From: a virus
Length of the DNA: 34,820 nucleotides
Reading direction: 5' to 3' (one strand)
IMG/VR virus record: IMGVR_UViG_3300043464_000092
Span: 1-34,820 of that record
Part shown: positions 1 to 6,066 of the stretch, in pieces
How the letters are laid out: the number at the start of each line of letters is the position of its first letter
Numbering within the stretch: position 1 is the first letter of the stretch
Position numbers and translations under genes: made by a program
The notes under the pieces: generated by a model
The model's input: only the letters and a program-made list of their open reading frames with translations
The model's database searches: none
What the model was told of the DNA's origin: nothing

Positions 1-1
1 C

Positions 2-301
2 CGTCTCAAGGACACAGATTCAGCGCGGGAGCGGGAGGTACAGATCTCCACATCTGACAAAGCCCCCTTGCTTAACAAGATCGTGACCCCCGTTCTCGCG
101 TTGTCTATTCTGCTGCTGACCTTCGTGCTGTTCGGTGTGGTCATGTTTGACGATACCCCGGTCGAGGCAAGCCGCAAGGACATCCTCATCTACATCTTGG
201 GTGTGCTGTCTGCCATCGCCAGCCAAATCGTTAGTTACTACTTCGGTTCCAGCCAGAGCAGCAAGGACAAGACCGACGCACTCAAGGAGGCTATCAAGTG
301 A
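2..301 (+). CDS. Holin-like membrane protein, 3' part (5' end cut by window edge)
   Basis: The reading frame is open from base 2, so the true start lies outside the left edge; internal TTG at 68 is not a convincing start. The 99 visible residues begin with a charged segment (RLKDTDSARERE), then a hydrophobic span at about residues 27-49, an acidic loop, a second hydrophobic span at about 60-81 ending in YYFGSSQ, and a charged tail. This charged-helix plus membrane-hairpin layout with a YYFGSS ending is typical of phage holins of the 3TM/GTA-holin type, which open the inner membrane at lysis. The endolysin start overlaps its stop (GTGA), as in a lysis cassette. The N-terminal half is probably the truncated gene at 34740-34820. 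Confidence 0.75.
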   Translation, partial: RLKDTDSAREREVQISTSDKAPLLNKIVTPVLALSILLLTFVLFGVVMFDDTPVEASRKDILIYILGVLSAIASQIVSYYFGSSQSSKDKTDALKEAIK

Positions 302-636
302 GTCTCGTAGCAGAACAGGCGGCGTTCCTGCTGGATGTCGCCAAACTCATCAACAAGGCGACGGAGTTGGGCTTTGTGGTGACGGGCGGTGAACTTGCCC
401 GTACCCCGGAACAGCAAGCCATCTATGTCAAGACGGGTCGCTCCAAGACGATGAACAGCATCCACCTCAAGCGGTGTGCCATCGACCTTAACTTCTTCAA
501 GGACGGCAAACTTTGCTACGACATCCCGGCTCTTACGCCGGTTGGTGAGTACTGGCAGAGCCTTTCACCGAAGAACCAATGGGGCGGCTTTTGGAAGTCG
601 TTTAAGGATGTGCCGCACTTTGAGCGTCGGGTGTGA
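298..636 (+). CDS. Endolysin, M15-family L,D-/D,D-peptidase
   Basis: This 112-residue protein has the M15 (VanY/peptidase-15) zinc site: H56 and D63 in SIHLKRCAID, and H107 in PHFE, preceded by the usual WGGFW segment at 95-99. GGELARTPEQQ at 30-40 is also typical of the family. M15 phage endolysins cut peptide cross-bridges in peptidoglycan. No signal peptide is visible, so release through the upstream holin is expected. The start is GTG at 298 overlapping the holin stop. A full family domain fits in the protein, so it looks complete. It ends one base before a tRNA gene on the other strand. Confidence 0.9.
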   Translation: MSLVAEQAAFLLDVAKLINKATELGFVVTGGELARTPEQQAIYVKTGRSKTMNSIHLKRCAIDLNFFKDGKLCYDIPALTPVGEYWQSLSPKNQWGGFWKSFKDVPHFERRV

Positions 637-706
637 TGGAGAGGGTGGAATCGAACCACCGTTAACGGAGTCAAAGTCCGTTGTCCTACCGCTAGACGAC
701 TCTCCA
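637..706 (-). tRNA. tRNA-Gln (anticodon UUG)
   Basis: Read on the minus strand, the sequence folds into a complete cloverleaf: a perfect 7-bp acceptor stem (TGGAGAG with CTCTCCA), D arm GTCT/GGAC with loop AGCGGTA, anticodon stem ACGGA/TCCGT with loop CTTTGAC (anticodon TTG), a 4-nt variable loop, and T arm GGTGG/CCACC with loop TTCGATT. CCA is not encoded and the base at the discriminator position is T. It reads CAA, and CAG by wobble. It is the last element of the leftward operon and abuts the endolysin stop codon, so it sits exactly where the two transcription units converge. Confidence 0.93.
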
Positions 707-711
707 ACAGA

Positions 712-816
712 TCACCAAGTGTCGCGGTAGCCCCGGCTGCATCGCCAGTTTGGGGGCGGTACTCGACCCCAGTCTGCCGCCCAAATTTGCCGTAATCGCC
801 TTATAAACGCTCTCAT
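712..816 (-). CDS. Small basic hypothetical protein, 34 aa
   Basis: This short frame starts with an ATG that overlaps the stop of the upstream gene (ATGA), as nearly every junction in this operon does, and ends six bases before the tRNA-Gln gene. The product is rich in Arg and Trp (MRAFIRRLRQIW at the start) with a Pro-rich middle, and has no family I recognise. Support comes only from the coupled start and from exactly filling the space between gene and tRNA. An overlapping frame on the same strand (692-925) lacks such a start. Confidence 0.4.
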   Translation of the reverse strand: MRAFIRRLRQIWAADWGRVPPPNWRCSRGYRDTW

Positions 817-1364
817 GGCATACCCTCAACGCTGTAGTTGGTTGATGGGGAGCGCCAATCCTTTGGCACCTCCCCGGTGATCCACGACGGGTCTGCCCAC
901 AACAGCCGATTGTTGGGGTAGGCAATCCATTGGCCCGCGTCTAATGCAATGATGTGATGGTCTTTCGATTGGTCAGGCATTTCGCTCCAACCGCCATCAC
1001 ACCAAAATATCGTCATCAAGTATGTACCCGGTCGCTGCACCCCGTCACGACCTATCGCCTTGACTCGGTGGTTACGCAGGAACGCTACTTCTTTAACTTG
1101 ACAGTTGCGACTAAACGAGTCCCACCACACGGTAAGCAGCAGCGTCATTTCGGGGCAGGGCTTGCTGCATAGCGCGTGGATTGGGATACGCGCCCATTGT
1201 GCGCCTGACTCCAGCATGACTTGGAAGTAAGGTACGCGCATAGGTTCTGCACGAAAGCCAAACACGGTGCAGAGGGTAAATTCACCCTTGCCCTTTTTAT
1301 GGTCGTGCAAAAACTCATTACGCACATAAGCCGTAATGTACGGCGTGTCGCACCAAAAATTCAT
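813..1364 (-). CDS. Conserved-looking hypothetical phage protein, 183 aa
   Basis: The ATG at 1364 overlaps the stop of the upstream YbcO-like gene by ATGA. The protein is soluble, rich in Trp, Cys and aromatic residues (for example FWCDGGWSEM and QWIAYPNNRLLWADPSW), with no membrane span or signal peptide. I do not recognise a catalytic motif. Its place at the end of a recombination operon suggests an early-expressed accessory protein, but nothing in the sequence defines its function. Confidence 0.7.
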   Translation of the reverse strand: MNFWCDTPYITAYVRNEFLHDHKKGKGEFTLCTVFGFRAEPMRVPYFQVMLESGAQWARIPIHALCSKPCPEMTLLLTVWWDSFSRNCQVKEVAFLRNHRVKAIGRDGVQRPGTYLMTIFWCDGGWSEMPDQSKDHHIIALDAGQWIAYPNNRLLWADPSWITGEVPKDWRSPSTNYSVEGMP

Positions 1365-1648
1365 ATTAATCCTTCTTTGTGTAATTGCATGATAGTGCGA
1401 ACCATGCCTTCAAAGTGCGCGAGACGCACATAGTCTCGTTCAAGGTCGGTGTGTGATCGTCGGTCAATAGCGTCGTGGCAGGAGGAACACGCCCACGCCC
1501 CGATTAAATCTGATGGCGCTTTCATGCCCATACCGCTAACTCCAACTAGGCGAACGTGACAAAGCACTACCGTCTCGTTGTTGTGATTGCAGATGTCGGG
1601 CAGTCGCACCGTACAACCGCGCCCTTTAGCCTCTTTGCGTAAGTTCAT
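1361..1648 (-). CDS. ybcO: YbcO-like putative nuclease (DUF1364)
   Basis: The 95-residue product beginning MNLRKEAKGRGC closely resembles the YbcO/DUF1364 family found in lambdoid prophages. Family hallmarks are visible: C12, C20, H31, the GVSGMGMKAP stretch, and C54-x2-C57-H58 followed by DAIDRRSH. Together these look like an HNH-type zinc-binding fold. Family members are described as putative nucleases and sit among nin-type recombination genes; here NinB is two genes upstream. I chose ATG at 1648 rather than the longer frame to 1723, because it overlaps the upstream stop (ATGA) and matches the family N-terminus. Both neighbours are translationally coupled. Confidence 0.88.
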   Translation of the reverse strand: MNLRKEAKGRGCTVRLPDICNHNNETVVLCHVRLVGVSGMGMKAPSDLIGAWACSSCHDAIDRRSHTDLERDYVRLAHFEGMVRTIMQLHKEGLI

Positions 1649-2139
1649 TTTAACCTCAAAAATTCTGGCCCAATTTCTCGCGTGTTTTCTGGATCGTATT
1701 TTGTCGGCACCGCAAGATTCCACGCATAGTCATAGTCAATAAAACCATAAATCTCAACGCTTCGCAGTTCTGGCATTACGGGTTTGGCGACAAACAACAC
1801 CAATCCTTTGCCAATTTGCTTGCGTCGTACCGCTGCATAATCTTTTGTACGCAATCGACGCACTTCAATGTTGTTGCCAACATCCGGTAAGTCTTTGTAA
1901 CTGTTGTGCGATGCTGCGGGCCATACATGACCAGACCAATATCTATTGGTGTATTTTGCTACTGCTAACTCTGCTACGCACGCAGCGACTTGAGCCGTTC
2001 TATCATCTTCCATTCGGTTTTGATCGTAATGCGCGGCATTTTGTCGATTCCAGTTTTCAATGTAACGCCTTGCTCCAACGTGAGACGCCCATTCGTACTC
2101 CCACGGGTTCAAAACAACAATAGGCCGGTCAACCTTCAT
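1645..2139 (-). CDS. Hypothetical protein, possible PD-(D/E)XK-type fold
   Basis: The 164-residue protein contains an early helix with AELAVAKYTNRYW (E57), then DVGNNIEVRR (D86, E92, R94) and a later hydrophobic strand and GFIDYDYAW. An acid in a helix, then D and E-x-[KR] on adjacent strands, is the arrangement of PD-(D/E)XK nuclease-like folds. The usual Lys is replaced by Arg, so catalysis is not assured and the assignment is inference. It overlaps NinB upstream by 11 bases and the YbcO-like gene downstream by ATGA, so it is made alongside DNA-processing proteins. Confidence 0.6.
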   Translation of the reverse strand: MKVDRPIVVLNPWEYEWASHVGARRYIENWNRQNAAHYDQNRMEDDRTAQVAACVAELAVAKYTNRYWSGHVWPAASHNSYKDLPDVGNNIEVRRLRTKDYAAVRRKQIGKGLVLFVAKPVMPELRSVEIYGFIDYDYAWNLAVPTKYDPENTREIGPEFLRLK

Positions 2140-2536
2140 ACGACGGTTCCGGTATCACGATGCCCATTTCCATGCATCTAGTTTCAAGGAACATCAAGTA
2201 ATTGCTAAACTCTTGTTTGGTGAGCGCAGATGAACGTTTGAGCGGTCGCAGGCGTTTCCTGCCAAACCCTTCCAACGTCTCCCACCCAAAGCACTCACCC
2301 AAAAAGTAATCGTGCAGGTCGTCGCGCTGCCATCCGCGCAAAGCCTCGCCACCGCCCTCTAAAATGCAGGGATAACAAACACCCCACAAAAACTTGTTCT
2401 GTTGATTGCTGCGCGGTTTCTTCCACTCCGTGACCTCAACCGCCCATGTCTTAAGCGGGTCAAGGTTAGACACCATCCGCGCCACGACAGATGCTATAAC
2501 GTCGGGTCTGGTGCCTCGCGGGAAGATACGCTTCAT
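2129..2536 (-). CDS. ninB: NinB/Orf-family recombination protein
   Basis: The 135-residue protein has the NinB signature: a VEVTEW strand followed by KKPRSNQQNKFLWGVCYP (about residues 39-56), then a helical part containing DDLHDYFLGECF and a C-terminal LETRCMEMGIVIPEP. Lambda NinB (Orf) binds single-stranded DNA and helps load the annealing recombinase, standing in for host RecFOR. Finding it in one operon with ERF- and YqaJ-type proteins supports that role. The ATG overlaps the upstream glycosyltransferase stop (ATGA). Confidence 0.88.
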   Translation of the reverse strand: MKRIFPRGTRPDVIASVVARMVSNLDPLKTWAVEVTEWKKPRSNQQNKFLWGVCYPCILEGGGEALRGWQRDDLHDYFLGECFGWETLEGFGRKRLRPLKRSSALTKQEFSNYLMFLETRCMEMGIVIPEPSYEG

Positions 2537-3216
2537 CGTTCAGATGCCCTCACACGCGCAGCGGTCTGTTTCCATTCGTGCGCGTACTCGACATTTTGGT
2601 AGGTGTCGAACCACGGGCCACCTTCCGTAAAATGCACGCAGGTTGGATCAGGAACCTGCGCCCGTGTATGCCAACCTTCCAAGTAGTTAAATGTCGTCGG
2701 CAACCCACCGATGTTTTTGTCGTTGCACCACATAAACCGATGCAGGTACATCCCGGTTTCTGTGTTCACAATGTCAGGCGTCAACCCCTGCACCATCGGA
2801 TGCTCACAGTTAAAATACATGAACGATGACCAGTTCTTGCGAGGGTATTGTCGCTGCGCTTGACCGTCCATTTTGGTCAACGCGGTAGGTTTGTAGTCGT
2901 GTTTGACTAACCATACCGCGATGTCGGGATTGTTGTAGTCAAGCAGCGGGGTTAAATCTTTCCGCACCAAAAAGTCGCAATCCATGAACAACGCTCGACC
3001 CTTAAAGTTGCAGAGCGCAGGAACGAGAAACCGCGAGAAACTAAACTCCGTCGCTGACAAGGGGTCAGGCGCACGCCAGTAAAGCCCCATCTCACGCAGG
3101 TCGTCCAGTCGCAGCGCCAACACCTCGGCATCCATGTGTTCAAGGATGGAGGCGCGTGCGACCTCATACGCGATATCCTCGCGGCTGTCGTAACCGATGA
3201 AGATTTTAAGTTTCAA
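2533..3216 (-). CDS. GT-A fold glycosyltransferase (GT8-like)
   Basis: The 227-residue protein begins with a Rossmann-like strand (KIFIGYDSRE) and has the metal-binding DxD motif at residues 79-81 (FMDCDFLV), followed by NWSSFMYFN and a C-terminal VHFTEGGPW. This order matches small GT8-like enzymes that move a sugar from a nucleotide donor. The substrate cannot be read from sequence. The start is TTG at 3216, overlapping the upstream stop (TTGA); the next Met is 27 residues in and would remove the first strand. Its position between an OB-like protein and NinB is odd for a sugar enzyme. Confidence 0.82.
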   Translation of the reverse strand: MKLKIFIGYDSREDIAYEVARASILEHMDAEVLALRLDDLREMGLYWRAPDPLSATEFSFSRFLVPALCNFKGRALFMDCDFLVRKDLTPLLDYNNPDIAVWLVKHDYKPTALTKMDGQAQRQYPRKNWSSFMYFNCEHPMVQGLTPDIVNTETGMYLHRFMWCNDKNIGGLPTTFNYLEGWHTRAQVPDPTCVHFTEGGPWFDTYQNVEYAHEWKQTAARVRASER

Positions 3217-3482
3217 AACGGCAAATCCTTGTCATCGTCGAACGGGGTTTCATCCATCACAGGCGCACGCTTCGGCGGTGCTGCGGTTTTAGACTCAAAT
3301 TTCAAAGACATAAACTTGTCGCCCGATTTTTTGGATTCTTTAATCCACGCGGAAATGTTCATATCCACGTTGTTGATCACGCACGATCCACGGTACATAG
3401 GTGCCTTGGCGTTGCCTTTTTGATTGTTTTTGAACAAAACTCCGCGCATATTTGGGTCGTAAGGGGTGTCGTAATTAGCCAC
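3213..3482 (-). CDS. Small putative single-stranded-DNA-binding protein
   Basis: The 89-residue protein begins MANYDTPYDP, has a compact strand-rich body (YRGSCVINNVDMNISAWIK, then KFMSLKFE), and ends in an acidic tail DETPFDDDKDLPF. The body resembles small phage DUF736-like/OB-type proteins and the tail resembles the acidic C-terminus of SSB, which docks partner proteins. Function is inferred from this and from its neighbours: it overlaps the exonuclease gene by 8 bases, next to the annealing protein gene. No zinc or catalytic motif is present. Confidence 0.65.
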   Translation of the reverse strand: MANYDTPYDPNMRGVLFKNNQKGNAKAPMYRGSCVINNVDMNISAWIKESKKSGDKFMSLKFESKTAAPPKRAPVMDETPFDDDKDLPF

Positions 3483-4086
3483 GATTTAACTCCTGTAGTT
3501 TGTTTAACTTTTCTTCCAACTCGTTCAAGAACTTTGTTACTTCAATTTCTAGTTCAGCAATGCGTTTGTCGTCGCGCTGGACGCGTTTGACAAACATCTG
3601 CAGGTGCGCTGGCAGCCGGTCGTCGTAGGACGCAAAATCGCACCACGGTCGCCCGGTGCAGGCCATTTGCCACTGCATTTGAGTGATGTATTTCCCCGGC
3701 ACGGCATCGGCTAGTAGCGTGTCAAGGTGGTTGGACGTGTTGGGGCACTTAAACTCCACCAACCCATCGGCCACCAGACCGTCTGGGGACGCTCCTGACA
3801 TGGGTATAACCGGATGGTCAATAAACCCCACCTCCTCGACCAACTCGCCTGTGCGGGCGCTGTAGGCGGCCCTAGCGTGTGGTTCTTGCTCCACGCCACG
3901 CTCCATTGCCGCGTTCGTGAATGTGCTGGCCTTCTGACCGGTCAACCGTTCCACGATTAAATCGGCCATGTAATTTTCTCGGCTGCTGCTGTAGCCGGTT
4001 TTGGTCTTGGCAACTACATCGGCTACTCGACTGGCTGTGACCTTGCCAAGCCTTGCCGCAAACCAATCGTCAGTACGCTGTTCCAT
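3475..4086 (-). CDS. YqaJ/lambda-Exo-type recombination exonuclease
   Basis: The 203-residue product starts MEQRTDDWFAARLGKVTASR, as in YqaJ-type viral recombinases. The PD-(D/E)XK site is complete: D102 in GASPDG, E111 and K113 in VEFKCPN, and glutamines in YITQMQWQM (136-140). Family members degrade one strand of a DNA end 5' to 3' and hand the other to an annealing protein, which is the next gene upstream. Start choice: ATG at 4086, overlapping the ERF stop by one base; a GTG one codon earlier is possible. The C-terminus is a charged coiled-coil-like helix. Confidence 0.92.
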   Translation of the reverse strand: MEQRTDDWFAARLGKVTASRVADVVAKTKTGYSSSRENYMADLIVERLTGQKASTFTNAAMERGVEQEPHARAAYSARTGELVEEVGFIDHPVIPMSGASPDGLVADGLVEFKCPNTSNHLDTLLADAVPGKYITQMQWQMACTGRPWCDFASYDDRLPAHLQMFVKRVQRDDKRIAELEIEVTKFLNELEEKLNKLQELNRG

Positions 4087-4625
4087 CACGCCAATTCCCT
4101 TTTGCGTGCGCTGAACGCATCCATGTGCGTTGCGCGGGCGTCTACCGGCAGCGTCTTAAAAAGCGCCGTGAGGGCGTCTGTAGAGTCGCAAGCGGCGATC
4201 TGATCAAGCACCTTGAGGTCGGTTTGGGCAAACTTGTTACGCGCCTGTGCGGCTTCTGCGTCGTCGTCAATTTGCGCCAACCCGACAATGGCAGCGAGGG
4301 CATAGCGTCGAGCGTAGGTGATGCCAGACCCCTGCGCCTGTGGCCCAGCGTCCTTGGTGACAATGGGCAGCACGCCACGCATCCATTCGCCGGATGAGTG
4401 GGCAAGCGTCGTGACCAGCACCACCCCGACGTTGGTCACGTCGGTGGTCTGAATCACCGCCAGACCGTTATCGGCCAGTTGCTTGCGGCAAGCATCCCAA
4501 CACGATGCAAGATCGGCGTATCTAGATTTGAAAAACGGGTTGCTGCTGTCCTTGAGTGCGCCCGTAATGCTGGCCTGCGCTTTGGAGAGCGCCGCTGCGA
4601 GGGCGGCAATGGATTCACTTTGCAT
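4086..4625 (-). CDS. erf: ERF-family single-strand annealing protein
   Basis: The 179-residue protein begins MQSESIAALAAALSKAQ and shows the ERF core: NPFFKSRYADLAS, then LAVIQTT, THLAHSSGEW-like TLAHSSGEW, GSGITYARRYALAAIVG and DDDAEAAQ. P22 Erf and its relatives anneal complementary single strands during phage recombination and genome circularisation. ATG at 4625 was chosen over the longer frame because it has a strong AGAGGAAG ribosome site and matches the family N-terminus. It overlaps the small upstream gene by 11 bases and couples to the exonuclease downstream. Confidence 0.92.
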   Translation of the reverse strand: MQSESIAALAAALSKAQASITGALKDSSNPFFKSRYADLASCWDACRKQLADNGLAVIQTTDVTNVGVVLVTTLAHSSGEWMRGVLPIVTKDAGPQAQGSGITYARRYALAAIVGLAQIDDDAEAAQARNKFAQTDLKVLDQIAACDSTDALTALFKTLPVDARATHMDAFSARKRELA

Positions 4626-4722
4626 TTGTTTCTTCCTCTTGTTGCTGTTGTTCCAAGTCCTGCTGATGCCACCAGCCGTCATCATCGGCCCACGGCGCGT
4701 CTGACTGGTCAAAGTCGTCCAT
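4615..4722 (-). CDS. Small acidic hypothetical protein, 35 aa
   Basis: This short frame encodes an acidic, Gln-rich peptide (MDDFDQSDAPWADDD at the start, then EQQQQEEE near the end). The ATG at 4722 overlaps the stop of the upstream membrane peptide as TAATG, and GAGGA lies at a suitable distance upstream. Its stop falls 11 bases inside the ERF gene, so it bridges the two genes without a gap. Codon-by-codon coupling is the main support; no family is recognised. The acidic composition might suit a protein partner or DNA mimic, but that is speculation. Confidence 0.55.
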   Translation of the reverse strand: MDDFDQSDAPWADDDGWWHQQDLEQQQQEEETNAK

Positions 4723-4799
4723 TAGAAAGTCCTCACGGCAAGCCACACTAAAGCGGCAAACATGACAAACGAGAACAGGTACAAACCAATGGTTTTCAT
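4722..4799 (-). CDS. Single-span membrane microprotein, 25 aa
   Basis: The frame encodes MKTIGLYLFSFVMF followed by more hydrophobic residues and a short basic C-terminus, so nearly the whole peptide is one membrane helix. ATG at 4799 overlaps the upstream stop (ATGA) and an AAGGTG ribosome site precedes it; its own stop overlaps the next ATG (TAATG). The two couplings and the clean hydrophobic profile support a real gene. The role is unknown. Confidence 0.55.
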   Translation of the reverse strand: MKTIGLYLFSFVMFAALVWLAVRTF

Positions 4800-5029
4800 T
4801 TCGGCACCTTTATTAGTAAATGCGCCAGCGATTGTTCAACTGTGGCGTATTCCTCCGCGCACATCGCCAACCGCCAAAACACGCTTGCGTCATCCGTGTC
4901 GTCTGCAATGTCTTGCACAAACGCACAATCGACAGGGTTGCGGGTCTGAACCATCCGCGCCCATGCGGCACGGAGCGTTTGATCTGTAATTTGGCTTTCA
5001 AGCCCAGCGAGTTCTGACCAAATATTCAC
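4796..5029 (-). CDS. Small helical hypothetical protein, 77 aa
   Basis: GTG at 5029 overlaps the stop of the upstream gene (GTGA); the longer frame to 5248 runs through that gene and is not used. The product (from NIWSELAGLESQITDQ) is an acidic, all-helical small protein with no recognisable motif and ends by overlapping the membrane microprotein start (ATGA). It is the second gene of the leftward operon, so it is probably made early. No function can be assigned. Confidence 0.6.
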   Translation of the reverse strand: MNIWSELAGLESQITDQTLRAAWARMVQTRNPVDCAFVQDIADDTDDASVFWRLAMCAEEYATVEQSLAHLLIKVPK

Positions 5030-5292
5030 AGGCCGTCCTCCCACGAGCGACGGCGGTCGAACCGATCTTCTGCGGCCCAATCTGCATCGCGCTCGGCTTT
5101 CTCGCGCTCGGCAAACGCTGCAAGTCTGTCGGTGTGAACAACGATGGGGGCCGGGAGGGTCAGCCAAGTGCCATTTGGCAGTTTGATAGAGGTGATGGCG
5201 GCTGAATCCATCGTGTTGTCGTTGCAAAACTCGAAGTCGAGTTCGCAATGCAACCCTTCGACTAGTTCGTATTCGCGTGTCATGTCAGTCAT
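5026..5292 (-). CDS. First gene of leftward operon, hypothetical, 88 aa
   Basis: ATG at 5292 is preceded by a good AGGAG ribosome site eight bases upstream; a second in-frame ATG at 5283 is less well placed. The N-terminal part is acidic and strand-rich (REYELVEGLHCELDFEF, then NGTWLTLPAPIVV); the C-terminus is a highly charged helix with many Arg, Asp and Glu. No DNA-binding helix-turn-helix is visible, so it does not look like the missing CI repressor. It lies directly behind the divergent control region and would be the first product of the leftward promoter. Confidence 0.65.
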   Translation of the reverse strand: MTDMTREYELVEGLHCELDFEFCNDNTMDSAAITSIKLPNGTWLTLPAPIVVHTDRLAAFAEREKAERDADWAAEDRFDRRRSWEDGL

Positions 5293-5330
5293 GTCTGTTG
5301 CTCCTATCTGTGGATTGACTCAACACCGAC

Positions 5331-5358
5331 AGGTTAACACAGGTTACGCCCTTGTCAA
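5331..5358 (-). promoter_or_regulatory. Candidate leftward early promoter
   Basis: Read on the minus strand, a consensus -35 TTGACA (5358-5353) is followed after 16 bases by TAACCT (5336-5331), a weak -10. Transcription would start near 5324 and reach the first leftward ATG at 5292. Two operator-like repeats overlap the spacer and -10. The -35 is strong, the -10 is poor, so the exact element is uncertain. Confidence 0.4.
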
Positions 5359-5379
5359 CATCTTACTTGCAATTATTTT
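5352..5379 (+). promoter_or_regulatory. Candidate rightward early promoter
   Basis: TTGTCA (5352-5357) and TATTTT (5374-5379) are 16 bases apart, matching sigma70 boxes at five and four of six positions. Transcription would start near 5386, about 16 bases before the Cro-like ATG and at the edge of an operator-like repeat. Its -35 overlaps the -35 of the leftward promoter on the opposite strand. Confidence 0.4.
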
Positions 5380-5401
5380 CACGCCCGTTAACCTGCGCGG
5401 C

Positions 5402-5596
5402 ATGGACATTCAGATCGCGCTTGCCGCTTGTGGAGGTCGCAAGGCCGAACTTGCCCGGCGACTTGGCGTTAGCAAACCTGCTGTCTCAAGGTGGGTTAAA
5501 ACAGGTCGTTTGCCCGAGATGCGGGTATGGCAATGGAAGGCTCTAGAAGCCGTCACCCCGCAGATTACAGCCGATTCCACGGCTACCCCCGGCTAA
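5402..5596 (+). CDS. Cro-like helix-turn-helix regulator, 64 aa
   Basis: The protein MDIQIALAACGGRKAELARR continues with a classic Cro/YdaS-type helix-turn-helix at about residues 13-31 (AELARRLGVSKPAVSRWVK), then a short helix and a Ser/Thr/Pro tail. Proteins of this kind repress divergent early promoters in lambdoid phages. ATG at 5402 is the only sensible start in the longer frame; no Shine-Dalgarno sequence is seen before it, and an operator-like repeat fills that space, so translation may be weak or from a very short leader. No CI-like partner is recognisable in the window. Confidence 0.82.
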   Translation: MDIQIALAACGGRKAELARRLGVSKPAVSRWVKTGRLPEMRVWQWKALEAVTPQITADSTATPG

Positions 5597-6066
5597 CCCC
5601 TGCCCCGGCTGTAAAGCCGCTATAAGCGATTCTGCGACCCCCAGAAACGACAAACCCCCGCACATGGCGGGGGCTTGACGGGCAGGGGGGCTGCCTATAC
5701 GCTTGCGAGGCTATTCGAGCGTGATGGTTAATCTACACGGCTGTTCTAGTCGTGTCAAACACCCCACCACGCAGCCCCTCGACATGGGTTAAATCTGTCG
5801 GCGAAGGGCCGTTCGTTTGGAACGGGCTGGGCATCGCTTACCAAAGTCCAGCGGGTCTAAACAACCGTGGCTATACGGGCATTTAGGCATGACCTCGCTA
5901 CCTTCCGATTTAAGGGGGGTAGGGGGGTCATTCCCGGGCTTCCGAGCATGGGTCTTACGAAACAATCCTACAGAGTTAAATCTTAAATCCTAGAAGCCTA
6001 AACTAAACTTGTTGCGTTTACCTCCGTTAACGAGTACCGTGCACCCTCCACAAACAGGAGACTGCG
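5597..6066. other. Long non-coding region (possible control or origin region)
   Basis: No convincing coding frame is seen in these 470 bases. They contain the hairpins at 5655-5673 and 5681-5695, another 6-bp hairpin CCGTTC/GAACGG at 5809-5825, two runs of six G separated by TA at 5914-5927, a 9-bp direct repeat GTTAAATCT (5788 and 5975), and an AT-rich stretch at about 5965-6010. An AGGAG ribosome site for the next gene lies at the end. No clear sigma70 promoter stands out. In a genome this densely packed such a gap is likely regulatory or an origin, but the sequence does not prove either. Confidence 0.5.
5655..5673. terminator. Hairpin, possible terminator after the Cro-like gene
   Basis: CCCCCGC and GCGGGGG form a perfect 7-bp stem with loop ACATG, 58 bases after the Cro-like stop. 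A short AAA lies before it and only TTG after it, so the U-tract is poor in either direction. A second small hairpin, GGCAG/CTGCC, follows at 5681-5695. Confidence 0.45.

Larger units (their letters stand above)
5330..5395. promoter_or_regulatory. Operator-like repeats of the divergent control region
   Basis: CAGGTTAAC at 5330-5338 recurs as CAGGTTACG at 5340-5348, ten bases later and so on the same helix face, and as a perfect inverted copy GTTAACCTG at 5387-5395. The first two overlap the leftward promoter and the third lies at the rightward start point, just before the Cro-like gene. This is the expected arrangement for binding sites of that regulator; binding is inferred. Confidence 0.55.

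Noticed and set aside
637-706. tRNA-Gln as a phage attachment site (attP)
   Set aside because: No integrase or excisionase gene is seen, and the complete tRNA with its own place at the end of the operon argues for a functional tRNA rather than an integration fragment.
692-925. A 77-codon minus-strand frame overlapping the end of the leftward operon
   Set aside because: It overlaps both the tRNA-Gln gene and the 813-1364 gene and lacks a coupled start; the 34-codon frame at 712-816 fits the gap better.
5718-5793. A 22-codon plus-strand frame in the non-coding region
   Set aside because: It has no ribosome site, no coupling and an ordinary random composition.
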